Part shown: positions 40,881 to 50,712 of the stretch, piece after piece | Numbering within the stretch: position 1 is the first letter of the stretch | How the letters are laid out: each line of letters starts with the position of its first letter | Source of the DNA: Halovulum sp039180525 | GTDB lineage: Bacteria > Pseudomonadota > Alphaproteobacteria > Rhodobacterales > Rhodobacteraceae | Direction of reading: 5' to 3' | DNA length: 64,000 nucleotides | Assembly: GCA_039180525.1 (NCBI GenBank) | Contig: JBCDDF010000009.1 | Location: forward strand, 1-64,000 | Made by a program: the position numbers and the translations under genes | Notes under the pieces: generated by a model | What the model was told of the DNA's origin: nothing | What the model saw: only the letters and a program-made list of their open reading frames with translations | Database searches by the model: none

Positions 40881-42263
40881 TCAAGCCGGCTTTCGCTTGC
40901 CCAGGTGCTTGTCCAGCGCCGTCGCCCGGCGCTTTTTCTTCCCGCTGTAGGGATTGTCGCCGCCGCGCAGCATCAGCCGGATCGGGGTGCCCTTGAGGTC
41001 GAAATCGCGGCGCAGGCCGTTGACCAGAAACCGACGGTAGGCCGCCGGAAGTGCCTGCGGGTTGGAACAGAACAGCGCGAAACTGGGGGGGCGGGTCTTC
41101 ACCTGGGTCATATAGCGCAGCTTGATGCGCCGCCCGCCCGGCGCCGGCGGCGGGTGGGCCGCGATCTCGCCCGCCAGCCAGCGGTTCAGCGCCCCGGTCG
41201 AGACGCGGGCGTTCCAGACCTCGTGCGCGGCAAGGATCGCGCGGCGCAGGCCGCCCAACCCGGCGCCGGTCAGACCCGAAACCTGGACCAATGGCGCCCC
41301 GGAGAGTTGCGGCAAAAGCCGGCCAAAGGCTTCTTCCAGCCCCGCCGCCACCGCCTTGCGGTCATGCACCTGATCCCATTTGCTCGCCGCCACCACGACC
41401 GCGCGTCCCTCGCGCTCGGCCAGATCGGCGATGCGCAGATCCTGTTGGTCGAAGGGCTGTGCCGGGTCGATGACCAGCACCACGACCTCGGCGAAGCGGA
41501 CGGCGCGCAAACCGTCGGCGACCGACAGTTTCTCCAGCTTTTCCTGCACCCGCGCCTTTTTGCGCATGCCCGCGGTGTCAAAGATGCGAAACGCCTGCCC
41601 GCCCCAATCCACGTTGACCGATATCGCGTCGCGGGTGATCCCCGCCTCCGGGCCCGTCAACAGCCGGTCCATGCCCAGGATGCGGTTGATCAGCGTAGAC
41701 TTGCCCGCATTGGGCCGCCCCACCACGGCGATCTGGATCGGCGCATCGGCGCCCCGTTCCGCGGGGGCGACTTGTCCGATCAGCGGCTCCAGGTGACCGT
41801 AAAGCTCGGGCAAGCCTTCCCCATGTTCCGCCGAAAGCGCCACCGGGTCGCCAAGTCCAAGCCGATAGGCGTCATAGGCACCGTCGCCGCCGCGGCCCTC
41901 GGCCTTGTTGGCGGCCAGGATCACCGGTTTGCCGGACTTGCGCAGCATTTCGGCCAGGGTCTGGTCGGCGGCGGTCACGCCGGTGCGCGCGTCGACCATG
42001 AAAAGCGCCGCATCCGCCTGGGCGATGGCGCGTTCGGTCAGCGCCCGCATGCGGCCGGTCAGGCTGGCGGCGTCGGCCTCTTCCACCCCGGCGGTATCGA
42101 TCACCGTGAAGCGCAGATCGACCAGCCTCGCATCGCCTTCGCGCAGGTCACGGGTGACCCCGGGACGGTCGTCGACCAGGGCCAGGCGTTTGCCGACCAG
42201 GCGGTTGAACAGGGTGGACTTACCCACATTGGGCCGACCGACGATGGCAAGGGTGAAACTCAT
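40881..42263 (-). CDS. der: Ribosome biogenesis GTPase Der (EngA)
   Basis: Double GTPase needed for 50S ribosome assembly. The 460-residue protein has two G domains: GRPNVGKSTLFN with DTAGVE at the N-terminus, and GRPNAGKSTLIN with DTAGMRKKARV in the second (from about residue 180), then a KH-like C-terminal domain (RRIKLRYMTQVKTRPPSFAL). It is last in the conserved YfgM-BamB-Der order, 27 bp after the BamB-like gene. Confidence 0.97.
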   Translation of the reverse strand: MSFTLAIVGRPNVGKSTLFNRLVGKRLALVDDRPGVTRDLREGDARLVDLRFTVIDTAGVEEADAASLTGRMRALTERAIAQADAALFMVDARTGVTAADQTLAEMLRKSGKPVILAANKAEGRGGDGAYDAYRLGLGDPVALSAEHGEGLPELYGHLEPLIGQVAPAERGADAPIQIAVVGRPNAGKSTLINRILGMDRLLTGPEAGITRDAISVNVDWGGQAFRIFDTAGMRKKARVQEKLEKLSVADGLRAVRFAEVVVLVIDPAQPFDQQDLRIADLAEREGRAVVVAASKWDQVHDRKAVAAGLEEAFGRLLPQLSGAPLVQVSGLTGAGLGGLRRAILAAHEVWNARVSTGALNRWLAGEIAAHPPPAPGGRRIKLRYMTQVKTRPPSFALFCSNPQALPAAYRRFLVNGLRRDFDLKGTPIRLMLRGGDNPYSGKKKRRATALDKHLGKRKPA

Positions 42264-42290
42264 GGCCGCGGCCCTAACACCCTTTGGAGC

Positions 42291-43625
42291 CTACCGAAAG
42301 GCGTGCAGGCGGCCGTCGGTGGTGATCAGATAAAGCGTGCCACCCGCGATCGCGGGCTGCGCGGCGGCCCGGCCCGGTAGTTCCAACGTGCCCAGATCGG
42401 CGCCGGTCGTGGGATCGAAATACCGCAGCCGCGCATCGCCCGAGGCGACCATCAGCCGCCCACCTGCCAGCAGCGGGCCGAAATGCGGCAGCGCCTCGCG
42501 CCGGCGACGCAGGCCGATGCGGCGCAGGGTGCGGAACCCCGGCAGCGCCGTGCGCCACAACTCGGTGCCGTCGGCGGCCGCCAGCCGCACCAGTTCGGCC
42601 TGGTCTGTGACCAGAAACAGCGATCCGCCCACCGACAGCGCCGGGCCATAGGCGCCGTCCTGCTGGGTCCAGATCCGATTGCCCGAACGCCGGTCCAGCG
42701 CAACCAGCCGGCCGGCCTGATTGGCGGCATAGACCACGTCATTGTCGATCACCGGATCGCCCGAGATGTCGCTGATCGTGGCCCGGGCAATGTCGCGCCG
42801 CCCCCCGGTGACCGCGGCGGTCCATACCGTCAGGCCGCTGCGCACCAACACCGCGCGCAATTCGCCGGACTGAAACGGCAGGACGGCGACCGGGCCGCGC
42901 ACCGCAGCGCTGGAGCCGCCGATCAGCCCCGCGCCCTCGCCGATGCCTTCCAACTGCCAGTCGATGCCGCCGGTCTCCAGATCGACGCCATAGGCCAGAT
43001 CGCCGCGTGTCACCACGATGGCGCGGCTGCCCGCCACGGTCGGCGCTGCGCGGGCGGCGCCGGCCAGTTGCGTGCGCCAGAAGATGCCGCCATTGCCGGG
43101 ATCCAGCCGCGCCACCTCTCCGAACCCGGTGGTCACGACGACGGCGCCACTGCCCACCGAAACGCCGCCGCCGAAGCCCTCGGCCCCGCGTTCGCCCAGG
43201 GGCGTCAGCCCGGTGCGCCACAACACGCGGCCATCGGCGGCGGAAATCGCGCTGACGGTTGTGGCCGCATCCAGCGCATAGACCACGCCACCCGACACGA
43301 CCGGCGCTGCGGTCAGCCTTTGCCGCCGCCCGGCGCCGGTTCCGATGGAGGCCGACCAGGCGCGCCTGAGGTCGCCGTTCAGTTGCACATGCGGTGCCAG
43401 GTGGGTCGTATCGCCGTTCAGGTGGGTCCATTCGGTCACCGCGCGGGCGGGCGGCAGCCGCAGCGGCGGTACCGTAGCGGGCACCTCGGACGCCTCTGCC
43501 GCGGTCGGTGTCAGGCGGATCGGTTCCCGTTCTCCGGGCAGTGGACGTTGGTTGTCGCCACAGGCGGCCAGCGTGACCAGCGCCCCGCAGGAGGCCATGA
43601 GCCGGCGGCGGCTGGTGTCAGCCAT
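42291..43625 (-). CDS. bamB: BamB-like PQQ-repeat beta-propeller lipoprotein
   Basis: 444 residues. The signal peptide ends in a lipobox (LVTLAACGDNQ), so the protein is a probable outer-membrane lipoprotein. The body contains PQQ-like propeller blades, e.g. VVYALDAATTVSAISAADGR, LVALDRRSGNRIWTQQDGAY and AADGTELWRTALPG. In other bacteria BamB is part of the BAM complex that inserts outer-membrane proteins. Position directly before der and after a YfgM-like gene, as in E. coli, supports the call. Its start overlaps the upstream gene by 8 bp. Confidence 0.87.
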   Translation of the reverse strand: MADTSRRRLMASCGALVTLAACGDNQRPLPGEREPIRLTPTAAEASEVPATVPPLRLPPARAVTEWTHLNGDTTHLAPHVQLNGDLRRAWSASIGTGAGRRQRLTAAPVVSGGVVYALDAATTVSAISAADGRVLWRTGLTPLGERGAEGFGGGVSVGSGAVVVTTGFGEVARLDPGNGGIFWRTQLAGAARAAPTVAGSRAIVVTRGDLAYGVDLETGGIDWQLEGIGEGAGLIGGSSAAVRGPVAVLPFQSGELRAVLVRSGLTVWTAAVTGGRRDIARATISDISGDPVIDNDVVYAANQAGRLVALDRRSGNRIWTQQDGAYGPALSVGGSLFLVTDQAELVRLAAADGTELWRTALPGFRTLRRIGLRRRREALPHFGPLLAGGRLMVASGDARLRYFDPTTGADLGTLELPGRAAAQPAIAGGTLYLITTDGRLHAFR

Positions 43626-44304
43626 CTTGATCGGCAGGCACCGCCGGCGCCGATCCGGCCCCCGGCAAGCTGATCGCCTGCATCAACTGCGCCGCGCGCT
43701 GTTTGACGCCGTAACCGGCGCGTTCGTCGCCCGCTATCGCGGCCAGATCCGTCGCCGCGGCCTGGCCGTCGCCTTCAACGATGTGGATCAATGCGCGTTG
43801 TTCCAGCGCCAGACCGCGCATCGCGTGGCCGGGGTTCATCATCTGTTCGAGGATATCCAGCCGCTCCGCCACCGGCATCTCGCCGGCGCCTGCGGCCACC
43901 AGTTTCAGCCGAGCCAGATCGCGCAGCGGCACAGAGACGGCGCCATCTGCAGCGATCCCGCGTAGCAGTTCGACCGCCTGCGCCGCATCCTCGGCATCCA
44001 CCGCCACGGCTGCGCGGGTCATCGCCAGATAGGCCGCGCCATCGGCGCCCGCCATCTCGATCCCCTCAAGCCCCGCCGCCTGTGCCGCCGGGTCCGCGGC
44101 GCTCAGCGCCGCGCGGATTGCGTCGCCGCGGGCTTCGGCCGCGGTGCGCGCCGCGAACTTGCGGTACTCCAGCACCGCCGCGCCGCCGACGGCCAGAACC
44201 ACAACACCGCCGATCCACAACGCATTGCGGCGCAAATACTGCACCAGCCGGTCGCGCCGGACCTCCTCGGTCACCTCGGCCAGAAAGGAATCGGGTTCGC
44301 TCAC
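43618..44304 (-). CDS. YfgM-like tetratricopeptide membrane protein
   Basis: 228 residues. A short cytoplasmic N-terminus (EVTEEVRRDRLVQYLRRN) precedes one transmembrane helix at about 28-46 (ALWIGGVVVLAVGGAAVLEY), then a helical TPR-like periplasmic domain. This matches the YfgM/Tetratricopeptide_21 family, an ancillary SecYEG chaperone in E. coli. The GTG start at 44304 is supported by GGAGAGG upstream. It heads the YfgM-BamB-Der operon. Confidence 0.83.
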   Translation of the reverse strand: MSEPDSFLAEVTEEVRRDRLVQYLRRNALWIGGVVVLAVGGAAVLEYRKFAARTAAEARGDAIRAALSAADPAAQAAGLEGIEMAGADGAAYLAMTRAAVAVDAEDAAQAVELLRGIAADGAVSVPLRDLARLKLVAAGAGEMPVAERLDILEQMMNPGHAMRGLALEQRALIHIVEGDGQAAATDLAAIAGDERAGYGVKQRAAQLMQAISLPGAGSAPAVPADQDG

Positions 44305-44476
44305 GCGCCTCTCCGCATCGAATGTGGCGCGGACATTAATCAGCCCAGCAAAGGCTTGCCAAGCGGTATTGCCGTGAACGCATAACCGCTGTGACGCATT
44401 GCGCGGGAAGTTATGACCCCTTACATTGAGAGTTGGCGTATCTTGGCCCGGTGCGCCGGCTGGAACTTTTGGGGAC

Positions 44477-45592
44477 ATGCGCGCCATGCGCCTTGGTTCA
44501 ATCCTGACTGCTGTGATCGTCGCGGCGGCGCTGTATATGGTCATCGTGGAACGCGATACGCTGCTGGCCGTGGCCGGCGCGGATGCGCCTGCGGCGCCGG
44601 AAAGTGCCGCGGCCGAAACCGCCGACACGCTGTCGCCGCAGGATGCCAACGCCCCGGTCAGCGTAGTCGTGCGCCGGTCCGCCGCGCAGCCGGTGCAGAA
44701 CGGCCTGGTTCTGGCCGGCCGAACCGAGGCCGACCGCAAGGTCGAAATCCGGTCCGAGACCACGGGCCTGGTCATTTCCGAACCGATCCTGAAGGGCAGC
44801 ACCATCACCGCCGGCGACACGCTGTGCCAGCTTGATCCCGGGGTCAGCAACGCGATGCTGACCGAAGCGCGCGCGCGGCTGCAAGAAGCCGAGACGATCT
44901 ATACCACCGCCCAGCGGCTGATGGAGCGCGGCTTCAACGCCGAAACGGACGCGATTTCCAAACAGGCCGCGCTGGAAGGCGCCGCGGCCGCGGTGGAACA
45001 GGCCGAAAAGGAAATCGATCGGCTGACGATCACCGCGCCCTTCGACGGTATCCTGGAAACCAACACCGCCGATCTGGGCACGCTGCTGCAGCCCGGCAGT
45101 GCCTGTGCGACGCTGATCTCGCTCGACCCGATCCATCTGGTGGGTTTCGTGCCGGAACAGGAGATCGAGCGCCTGACCATCGGCAGCCCGGCCGGCGCGC
45201 GGCTGATCACCGGTCAGGTCGTGTCCGGCCAGGTGTCGTTCATCGGCCGTTCGGCGGAGGAGGTGACGCGCACCTTCCGGGTCGAGGTACGGGTGCCCAA
45301 CCCCGATCTGTCGATCCGCGACGGGGTCAGCGCGGAAATACTCGTGGGTCTGGAAGGCGAGGAGGGGCATCTGCTGCCGCAATCCTCGCTGACGCTGAAT
45401 GACGAGGGCCGGCTGGGCGTGCGCGTCAACGACGGCGGCGTGGCGCGCTTCCTGCCCGTGGACCCGATCCGCGACCAGCCTGACGGCATCTGGGTTTCGG
45501 GCCTGCCGCCGACGGCCGAGATCATCGTGGTGGGTCAGGATTTCGTGCGCGAAGGCCGCCCGATCGAAGTTGCCTATGAGGACGACCCATGA
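44477..45592 (+). CDS. RND efflux periplasmic adaptor (pump 2)
   Basis: 371 residues. An N-terminal anchor (LGSILTAVIVAAALYMVIVE) is followed by a membrane-fusion core: VEIRSETTGLVISEPILKGS and FDGILETNTADLGTLLQPGS are the two lipoyl halves around a helical hairpin (LTEARARLQEAETIYTTAQR), then beta-barrel and proximal domains. I chose ATG 44477, preceded by TTGGGGA; ATG 44486 is possible. Its stop overlaps the pump start in ATGA. It diverges from the YfgM gene. Confidence 0.9.
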   Translation: MRAMRLGSILTAVIVAAALYMVIVERDTLLAVAGADAPAAPESAAAETADTLSPQDANAPVSVVVRRSAAQPVQNGLVLAGRTEADRKVEIRSETTGLVISEPILKGSTITAGDTLCQLDPGVSNAMLTEARARLQEAETIYTTAQRLMERGFNAETDAISKQAALEGAAAAVEQAEKEIDRLTITAPFDGILETNTADLGTLLQPGSACATLISLDPIHLVGFVPEQEIERLTIGSPAGARLITGQVVSGQVSFIGRSAEEVTRTFRVEVRVPNPDLSIRDGVSAEILVGLEGEEGHLLPQSSLTLNDEGRLGVRVNDGGVARFLPVDPIRDQPDGIWVSGLPPTAEIIVVGQDFVREGRPIEVAYEDDP

Positions 45593-48500
45593 CCGGCATC
45601 GTCGATTGGGCCTCTGGCCGGGCGCGGATGATCCTCGCCTTTGTGTTGTTGTCGATCACCGCCGGGGTGGTGGCCTATGTCGGCCTGCCCAAGGAAGGCG
45701 AGCCGGATATCGAGATCCCGGCACTGTTCGTCTCCGTCCCGTTCCCGGGTATTTCCGCCGAAGACAGCGAGAAACTGCTGGTCCGACCGCTGGAAACCGA
45801 GTTGCGCGACATCGACGGGCTCAAGACCATGTCTGCCGTCGCGGCCGAGGGCTATGCCGGCGTGGCGTTGGAGTTCGAATTCGGCTGGGATCGCGGCGCG
45901 ACGCTGGCGGATGTGCGCGACAAGGTGAACCAGGCCGAGGCCGAGTTTCCCGACGGCGCCGAGCAGTACTCGATCAACGAATTGAACTTCTCGGAGTTTC
46001 CGATCCTCGTCATCTCGCTTTCAGGGGCGGTGCCGGAGCGGGCGATGCTGCGTGTCGTCAAGGAACTGCAAGATCGGGTCGAAGGGCTGTCCGCGGTGCT
46101 GGAGGCGCCGCTTGCCGGGCACCGGGACGAGATGCTGGAAGTGCTGATCGATCCGCTGAGCCTGGAGGCTTATGACATCACCGCTGCCGAACTTCTGGCG
46201 GTGGTGACCAACAACAACCAATTGATCGCCGCCGGTCAGGTGGAATCCGAAAGCGGCGCGTTTTCGGTCAAGATCCCATCGGCATTCGACGACGCGCAGG
46301 ACGTCTATGCCTTGCCGGTCAAGGTGAACGGCGACCGGGTGGTGACGCTGGGCGAACTGGCCGACATTCGCCTGACATTCGAGGATCAGGAAGGCACCGC
46401 GCGCTATAACGGGGAAACCACGCTGGCGCTGCAGGTGGTCAAGCGCAAGGGTTTCAACGTCATCGATACGACGGCAGAGGTGCGCGAAATCGTAACCGCC
46501 GCGGTCGCCGACTGGCCGCCGGAACTGCGCGATGCGATCCGGGTCGATTTCTCGATGGATCTGTCGCGCGACGTCGCCTCGATGGTCAGCCAGTTGGAGG
46601 CATCGGTGCTGACCGCGATCGCGCTGGTGATGATCGTTGTGCTCAGCGCCCTGGGCCTGCGCTCCGCGCTGCTGGTGGGCTTTGCGATCCCGACATCCTT
46701 CCTGTTGTGTTTCGCGCTGCTGGCGGTGTTCGGGATCTCGATTTCCAACATCGTGATGTTCGGGCTGATCCTTGCCGTGGGCATGCTGGTCGACGGTGCC
46801 ATCGTCGTGGTCGAATACGCCGACAAACGCATTCAGGCCGGCTGCGGCCCGATGACCGCCTATCGCGAGGCGGCCAAACGGATGTTCTGGCCGATTATCT
46901 CATCCACCGCGACCACGCTGTGCGCGTTTCTGCCGATGCTGTTCTGGCCCGGCGTGGCGGGCGAGTTCATGGGCAATCTGCCGGTCACGCTGATCTTCGT
47001 GCTGTCGGCCTCGCTGATCGTGGCGCTGGTCTATCTGCCGGTGGTCGGCGGCGTGGCTGGGCGCATCTCCCGCCAAATGAACAACGGCGCCGCCGCGCTG
47101 CGCCGCAACGTGCCCCTGTTGCTGCGGCTGCTGTTTTTGGGCGTGCCGGCTACGGGGCTTTACGGTGCGTTCCTGATGATCCTCCAACCGGGCGGTCAGG
47201 CGGTTTTACCGGGCGTCGGGTTGTTTCTGATTTCCTGGTTCGCACTTACGCTGATCGGTGCCTCGCTGCGGCGCGATCCGGCCCAGAAGGTGGAACGGGC
47301 CGGTTATCGCCGGTCCCCGTTCGGGCATTTCATCCACCTGATTTCCGGTAACCCGATCATGCCGTTCGTGTCGATCGCGCTGGTGGTGATCTTTGTGATG
47401 AGCGTGTTCAACTATTTCGGCGAGAACAACAACGGGGTGGAATTCTTCGTCGAAACCGAGCCCGAACGCGCCATCGCCTATGTCCGCGCGCGCGGCAACC
47501 TGAGCCTGGAGGAAAAGGACGCTCTGGTCGGCCAGGTCGAAGAGATCATCGCCTCGATGGACGGTGTGAAGTCGATTTTCGCCTTTGCCGGCGCGGGTGG
47601 GCTGAACCAGAATGTCGGCGGCACCTCCGCGCCGCGGGATTCCATTGGCCAGGTCCAGATCGAACTGGACGATTGGAAAGCGCGCTATGCGCTGGGCCCC
47701 GAGGGCCGTGGCAAGGAAATCCTCGCCCGCATCAACGAACGCCTGGCCGCGGTACCGGGGTTGGAGGCGGAGATCACCGAAGACGCGGGCGGCCCGGCCC
47801 AGGGCAAACCCGTGCATCTGCGCCTGTCCGGCACCGATTGGGATGACCTTTTGGCCGCCACCACAACCGCACGGGCGCATTTCGACAGTCTCGACGGCCT
47901 ACGCGATATCGAGGATACGCGCCCCCTGCCCGGCATCGATTGGCAGATCGATGTGGATGTGGAAACTGCAGGGCGTTTCGACGCCAATGTCGCGGCGGTG
48001 GGCACGATGGTGCAACTGGTCACGCTGGGCCTGACGCTCGACACCATGCGCACCGATACCTCCGACGAGGAAATCGACATCCGCGTGCGCCTGCCCGAGG
48101 AAGACCGCGTGCTGTCGACGCTCGACACCCTGCGCGTGCGCACCTCCAGCGGTCTGGTGCCTTTGTCCAATTTCATCTCGCGCCAGCCGGTGCCCAAACT
48201 GGGCCAGATCGACCGCGTCGACGGCGCCCGGCATTTCGACGTCAAGGCCGATGTCGCCCTCGGCGGCAACCCGACGGCGGAAATCGAGGCCATCACGGCC
48301 TGGCTGGAGACGGAGGCCGGCCTGCCCGGCACCGTGCGGTTCGAATGGACAGGCGAGCAGGAAGATCAGGCAGAAAGCATGGCGTTCCTGGGCCAGGCCT
48401 TCATCGGCGCGCTGGGGCTGATGTTCGTGATCCTGCTGGCGCAGTTCAACTCGATCTACAATTCGATCCTGGTGCTGCTGGCGGTCGTGCTGTCGGTCAC

Positions 48501-49083
48501 CGGGTCGCTGATCGGCATGCTGGTGATGGATCAGCCGTTTTCGGTGATCATGACCGGAACGGGAATCGTCGCGCTGGCGGGGATCGTGGTGAACAACAAT
48601 ATCGTCCTGATCGATACCTATCAGGAATACGCCAAATACATGCCCCGGCTGGAGGCGATCACCCACACGGCAGAGGCGCGCATCCGCCCCGTTCTGCTGA
48701 CCACCATCACCACCATGGCCGGGCTGGCGCCGATGATGTTCGGGCTGTCGGTCGATTTCCTGGGCGGCGGCTACACGATCGATTCGCCCACCTCGCTGTG
48801 GTGGAAGCAATTGGCCACGGCTGTCGTCTTCGGCCTCGGCCTCGCCACGGTTCTGACCCTGGTGGTCACGCCGGCGCTGCTGTCGGTGCGGGTCTGGGCA
48901 ACCAAGGGCGCTTATGGCGCGTGGATCCTGATGCTGGCCAGCCTGCGCAGCGGCCAAAGCGCCACGGTGCGCGACCGCCGCCTGCGCCGCGCCGCGCGCA
49001 AGGCCAAGGCGGAGGAAGTGCTGTGGGACGATGCTCGCCAGCCGATCCGCCTGATGCGGACGCCACCGCGCGCCGCGGAGTAG
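45589..49083 (+). CDS. RND efflux transporter permease (pump 2)
   Basis: 1164 residues of the RND family. TM1 (MILAFVLLSITAGVVAYVGL) is followed by porter domains and TM bundles. In TM4 only one relay Asp is present (LVDGAIVVVEYADK); the second is Gly. Between TM6 and TM7 (about residues 500-570) there is an insert with two further hydrophobic helices (LLRLLFLGVPATGLYGAFLM and VGLFLISWFALTLIGASLRR). The C-terminal half keeps GIVVNNNIVLIDTYQE. It works with the adaptor encoded just before; no outer-membrane channel gene is near. Substrate unknown. Confidence 0.92.
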   Translation: MTGIVDWASGRARMILAFVLLSITAGVVAYVGLPKEGEPDIEIPALFVSVPFPGISAEDSEKLLVRPLETELRDIDGLKTMSAVAAEGYAGVALEFEFGWDRGATLADVRDKVNQAEAEFPDGAEQYSINELNFSEFPILVISLSGAVPERAMLRVVKELQDRVEGLSAVLEAPLAGHRDEMLEVLIDPLSLEAYDITAAELLAVVTNNNQLIAAGQVESESGAFSVKIPSAFDDAQDVYALPVKVNGDRVVTLGELADIRLTFEDQEGTARYNGETTLALQVVKRKGFNVIDTTAEVREIVTAAVADWPPELRDAIRVDFSMDLSRDVASMVSQLEASVLTAIALVMIVVLSALGLRSALLVGFAIPTSFLLCFALLAVFGISISNIVMFGLILAVGMLVDGAIVVVEYADKRIQAGCGPMTAYREAAKRMFWPIISSTATTLCAFLPMLFWPGVAGEFMGNLPVTLIFVLSASLIVALVYLPVVGGVAGRISRQMNNGAAALRRNVPLLLRLLFLGVPATGLYGAFLMILQPGGQAVLPGVGLFLISWFALTLIGASLRRDPAQKVERAGYRRSPFGHFIHLISGNPIMPFVSIALVVIFVMSVFNYFGENNNGVEFFVETEPERAIAYVRARGNLSLEEKDALVGQVEEIIASMDGVKSIFAFAGAGGLNQNVGGTSAPRDSIGQVQIELDDWKARYALGPEGRGKEILARINERLAAVPGLEAEITEDAGGPAQGKPVHLRLSGTDWDDLLAATTTARAHFDSLDGLRDIEDTRPLPGIDWQIDVDVETAGRFDANVAAVGTMVQLVTLGLTLDTMRTDTSDEEIDIRVRLPEEDRVLSTLDTLRVRTSSGLVPLSNFISRQPVPKLGQIDRVDGARHFDVKADVALGGNPTAEIEAITAWLETEAGLPGTVRFEWTGEQEDQAESMAFLGQAFIGALGLMFVILLAQFNSIYNSILVLLAVVLSVTGSLIGMLVMDQPFSVIMTGTGIVALAGIVVNNNIVLIDTYQEYAKYMPRLEAITHTAEARIRPVLLTTITTMAGLAPMMFGLSVDFLGGGYTIDSPTSLWWKQLATAVVFGLGLATVLTLVVTPALLSVRVWATKGAYGAWILMLASLRSGQSATVRDRRLRRAARKAKAEEVLWDDARQPIRLMRTPPRAAE

Positions 49084-49646
49084 GTCGCACGACCGCTCTC
49101 GCTTCAGTGGCCGAACACGGTTGTCAAAGGCCCAGCGAGGCGGGGTCGTGATCCGTTTCCCCCAAAGAAAGCCGACCAGCGCGGATCACGGCGAAGACCG
49201 GCGACCAACCCTGATGACGCGGAACCGGCGGCAAGCCGGCCCCGACCGGTTGCACGGGCGGTGGGGTCCTCGTCAGTAGGCGGTCGGTGCTCTTCTCGCG
49301 CATCCGCCGCAGGGCACCGCCGCATACCCACGACAACCGTGCCGGCCGCAGGCGCTGTCTTGTGAAACGTATCGTTTGCCGCGTCGCGGCTTTCCGCAGA
49401 ATGGGCGCCTGTGACGACAGACAAACCCATACCCTTCTTTCGGACGTCAGCTCCGCCGCGGCAGCATGATGGGCGAAGACACCCTGGCTGCCCGAGCCGT
49501 CGGCCTTGCGCCTTGGTGCATTGCACATAATAGGCCGGCTGTTGGCCCCAAGTACTTACCGTTCCCACGACGCCACAGCTGCGTGCTTCGGTGTAAGAAA
49601 TGAGTGGAAGCGCCCCGATCCGGTCTCCCGCGCGATCGACAGCCGC
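49084..49646. other. Unassigned 563-bp gap between pump 2 and the ATP synthase genes
   Basis: No convincing gene; the open frames on the minus strand have no recognisable domains. Inverted repeats are present: CGTGATCCG (49147-49155) with CGGATCACG (49182-49190), and nested AACCGG/CCGGTT around CGGC/GCCG near 49225-49256. These could fold in RNA. A decayed gene or structured RNA is possible, but I cannot identify one. Confidence 0.5.
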
Positions 49647-50168
49647 TCAGTGCAGCCGGGCGCGTACGGTTTCGATCGCATCGTCGATCAGTTTATCCGA
49701 CCGCTCACCATCCATTTTTTGCGCAATCACCGCCGCTGCGGCTTGGGTCGCGACGGACACCGCGCGGTCGCGTACCTCGCGCACCGCCGATTGCTCAGCA
49801 GAGGCGATCTGATCGGTTGCGGCCTGCAGACGCCGCTTGATCGTCTCCTGAAGATCGTCCTTGGCCGCCTCCAAGGCCGACTCGGCCTCGGATTTGGCCG
49901 ATGCTATGATGCTCTGCGCCTGGTCGGAAACTTCCTTCTGCTTACGCTCGAAGGACGCCAACAACGTCTGCGCCTCTTCGCGCAGCGCCCGCGCCTCGTC
50001 CAGTTCCTTGGAGATGGCGGCCGCGCGCGCATCCAAAGCCGCGTTGATCCGGCCCGGCACCCTGAAATAGAGCAGCACGCCAATGAACACGAGGAAACCC
50101 AGCACCACCACGAAATCGGTGTTGTTGAGGCTGAAGAAGGGGCCAGAGGCCAGCGGCAGCACTATCAT
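49647..50168 (-). CDS. atpF: ATP synthase F0 subunit b
   Basis: Peripheral stalk subunit linking F0 to F1. The 173-residue protein has one N-terminal membrane helix (FVVVLGFLVFIGVLLYFRVP) followed by a long charged coiled coil (AALDARAAAISKELDEARAL). It is last in the I-a-c-b'-b operon, 4 bp after b'. Length and layout are normal for b. Confidence 0.94.
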   Translation of the reverse strand: MIVLPLASGPFFSLNNTDFVVVLGFLVFIGVLLYFRVPGRINAALDARAAAISKELDEARALREEAQTLLASFERKQKEVSDQAQSIIASAKSEAESALEAAKDDLQETIKRRLQAATDQIASAEQSAVREVRDRAVSVATQAAAAVIAQKMDGERSDKLIDDAIETVRARLH

Positions 50169-50172
50169 CGCG

Positions 50173-50694
50173 TCACTCCTTCACCGCCGAGGATACGGCC
50201 GTCTTCACCGCGCCCGCATCATCGATCCCGGGCATCACCGCCGCGACCAGCGCCTGCGCCACATCTTCGGCCACGGTCTCGACGCTTTGCGCGGCGCTGT
50301 CGCGGATCTCGCGAATGCGGGTCTCGGATTCGGCGGATTTCGCAGAGATCTCCGCATCCGCCTTGGCCGTCGCCGCATCCAACTGCTTTTGTATGTCGGC
50401 CTTGGCCTCGGCCCCGATCCGCTGTGCCTCCGCCCGCGCCTCGGCCAGGGCCTTTTCATAGGCTGCCTCGGCCTCCACCGCCTTTTGGCGCAGTTCCGCC
50501 GCCGCTTCCAGATCGTTGGAGATCACCTCATGCCGGTCCTCGATCGTCCCGGCGATCCGCGGCATCGCGACCCGGGTGATGATCCAGTAAAGCACGCCCA
50601 TGGTGACCACCAACCAGAAGATCTGGTTGGGGAAGGTGGAAAAATCCAGCTGCGGCATGCCCGCCGCTTCAGCGCCGTCCGTGGGTTCGGCCAT
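50173..50694 (-). CDS. atpX: ATP synthase F0 subunit b'
   Basis: 173 residues. A 20-residue acidic N-terminus precedes the membrane helix (NQIFWLVVTMGVLYWIITRV), followed by the Ile-Glu-Asp-Arg junction (GTIEDRHEVISNDLEAAAEL) and a coiled coil. This duplicated b-type subunit pairs with b as a heterodimeric stalk, as in photosynthetic bacteria and their relatives. It lies 18 bp after atpE. The gene is also called atpF2 or atpG in some genomes. Confidence 0.93.
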   Translation of the reverse strand: MAEPTDGAEAAGMPQLDFSTFPNQIFWLVVTMGVLYWIITRVAMPRIAGTIEDRHEVISNDLEAAAELRQKAVEAEAAYEKALAEARAEAQRIGAEAKADIQKQLDAATAKADAEISAKSAESETRIREIRDSAAQSVETVAEDVAQALVAAVMPGIDDAGAVKTAVSSAVKE

Positions 50695-50712
50695 GGCTTT
50701 CGGTCCTCGGGT

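Noticed and set aside
49104..49568. Two overlapping minus-strand frames (154 and 134 residues) after pump 2
   Set aside because: No domain, biased composition, no ribosome site; kept as unassigned gap.
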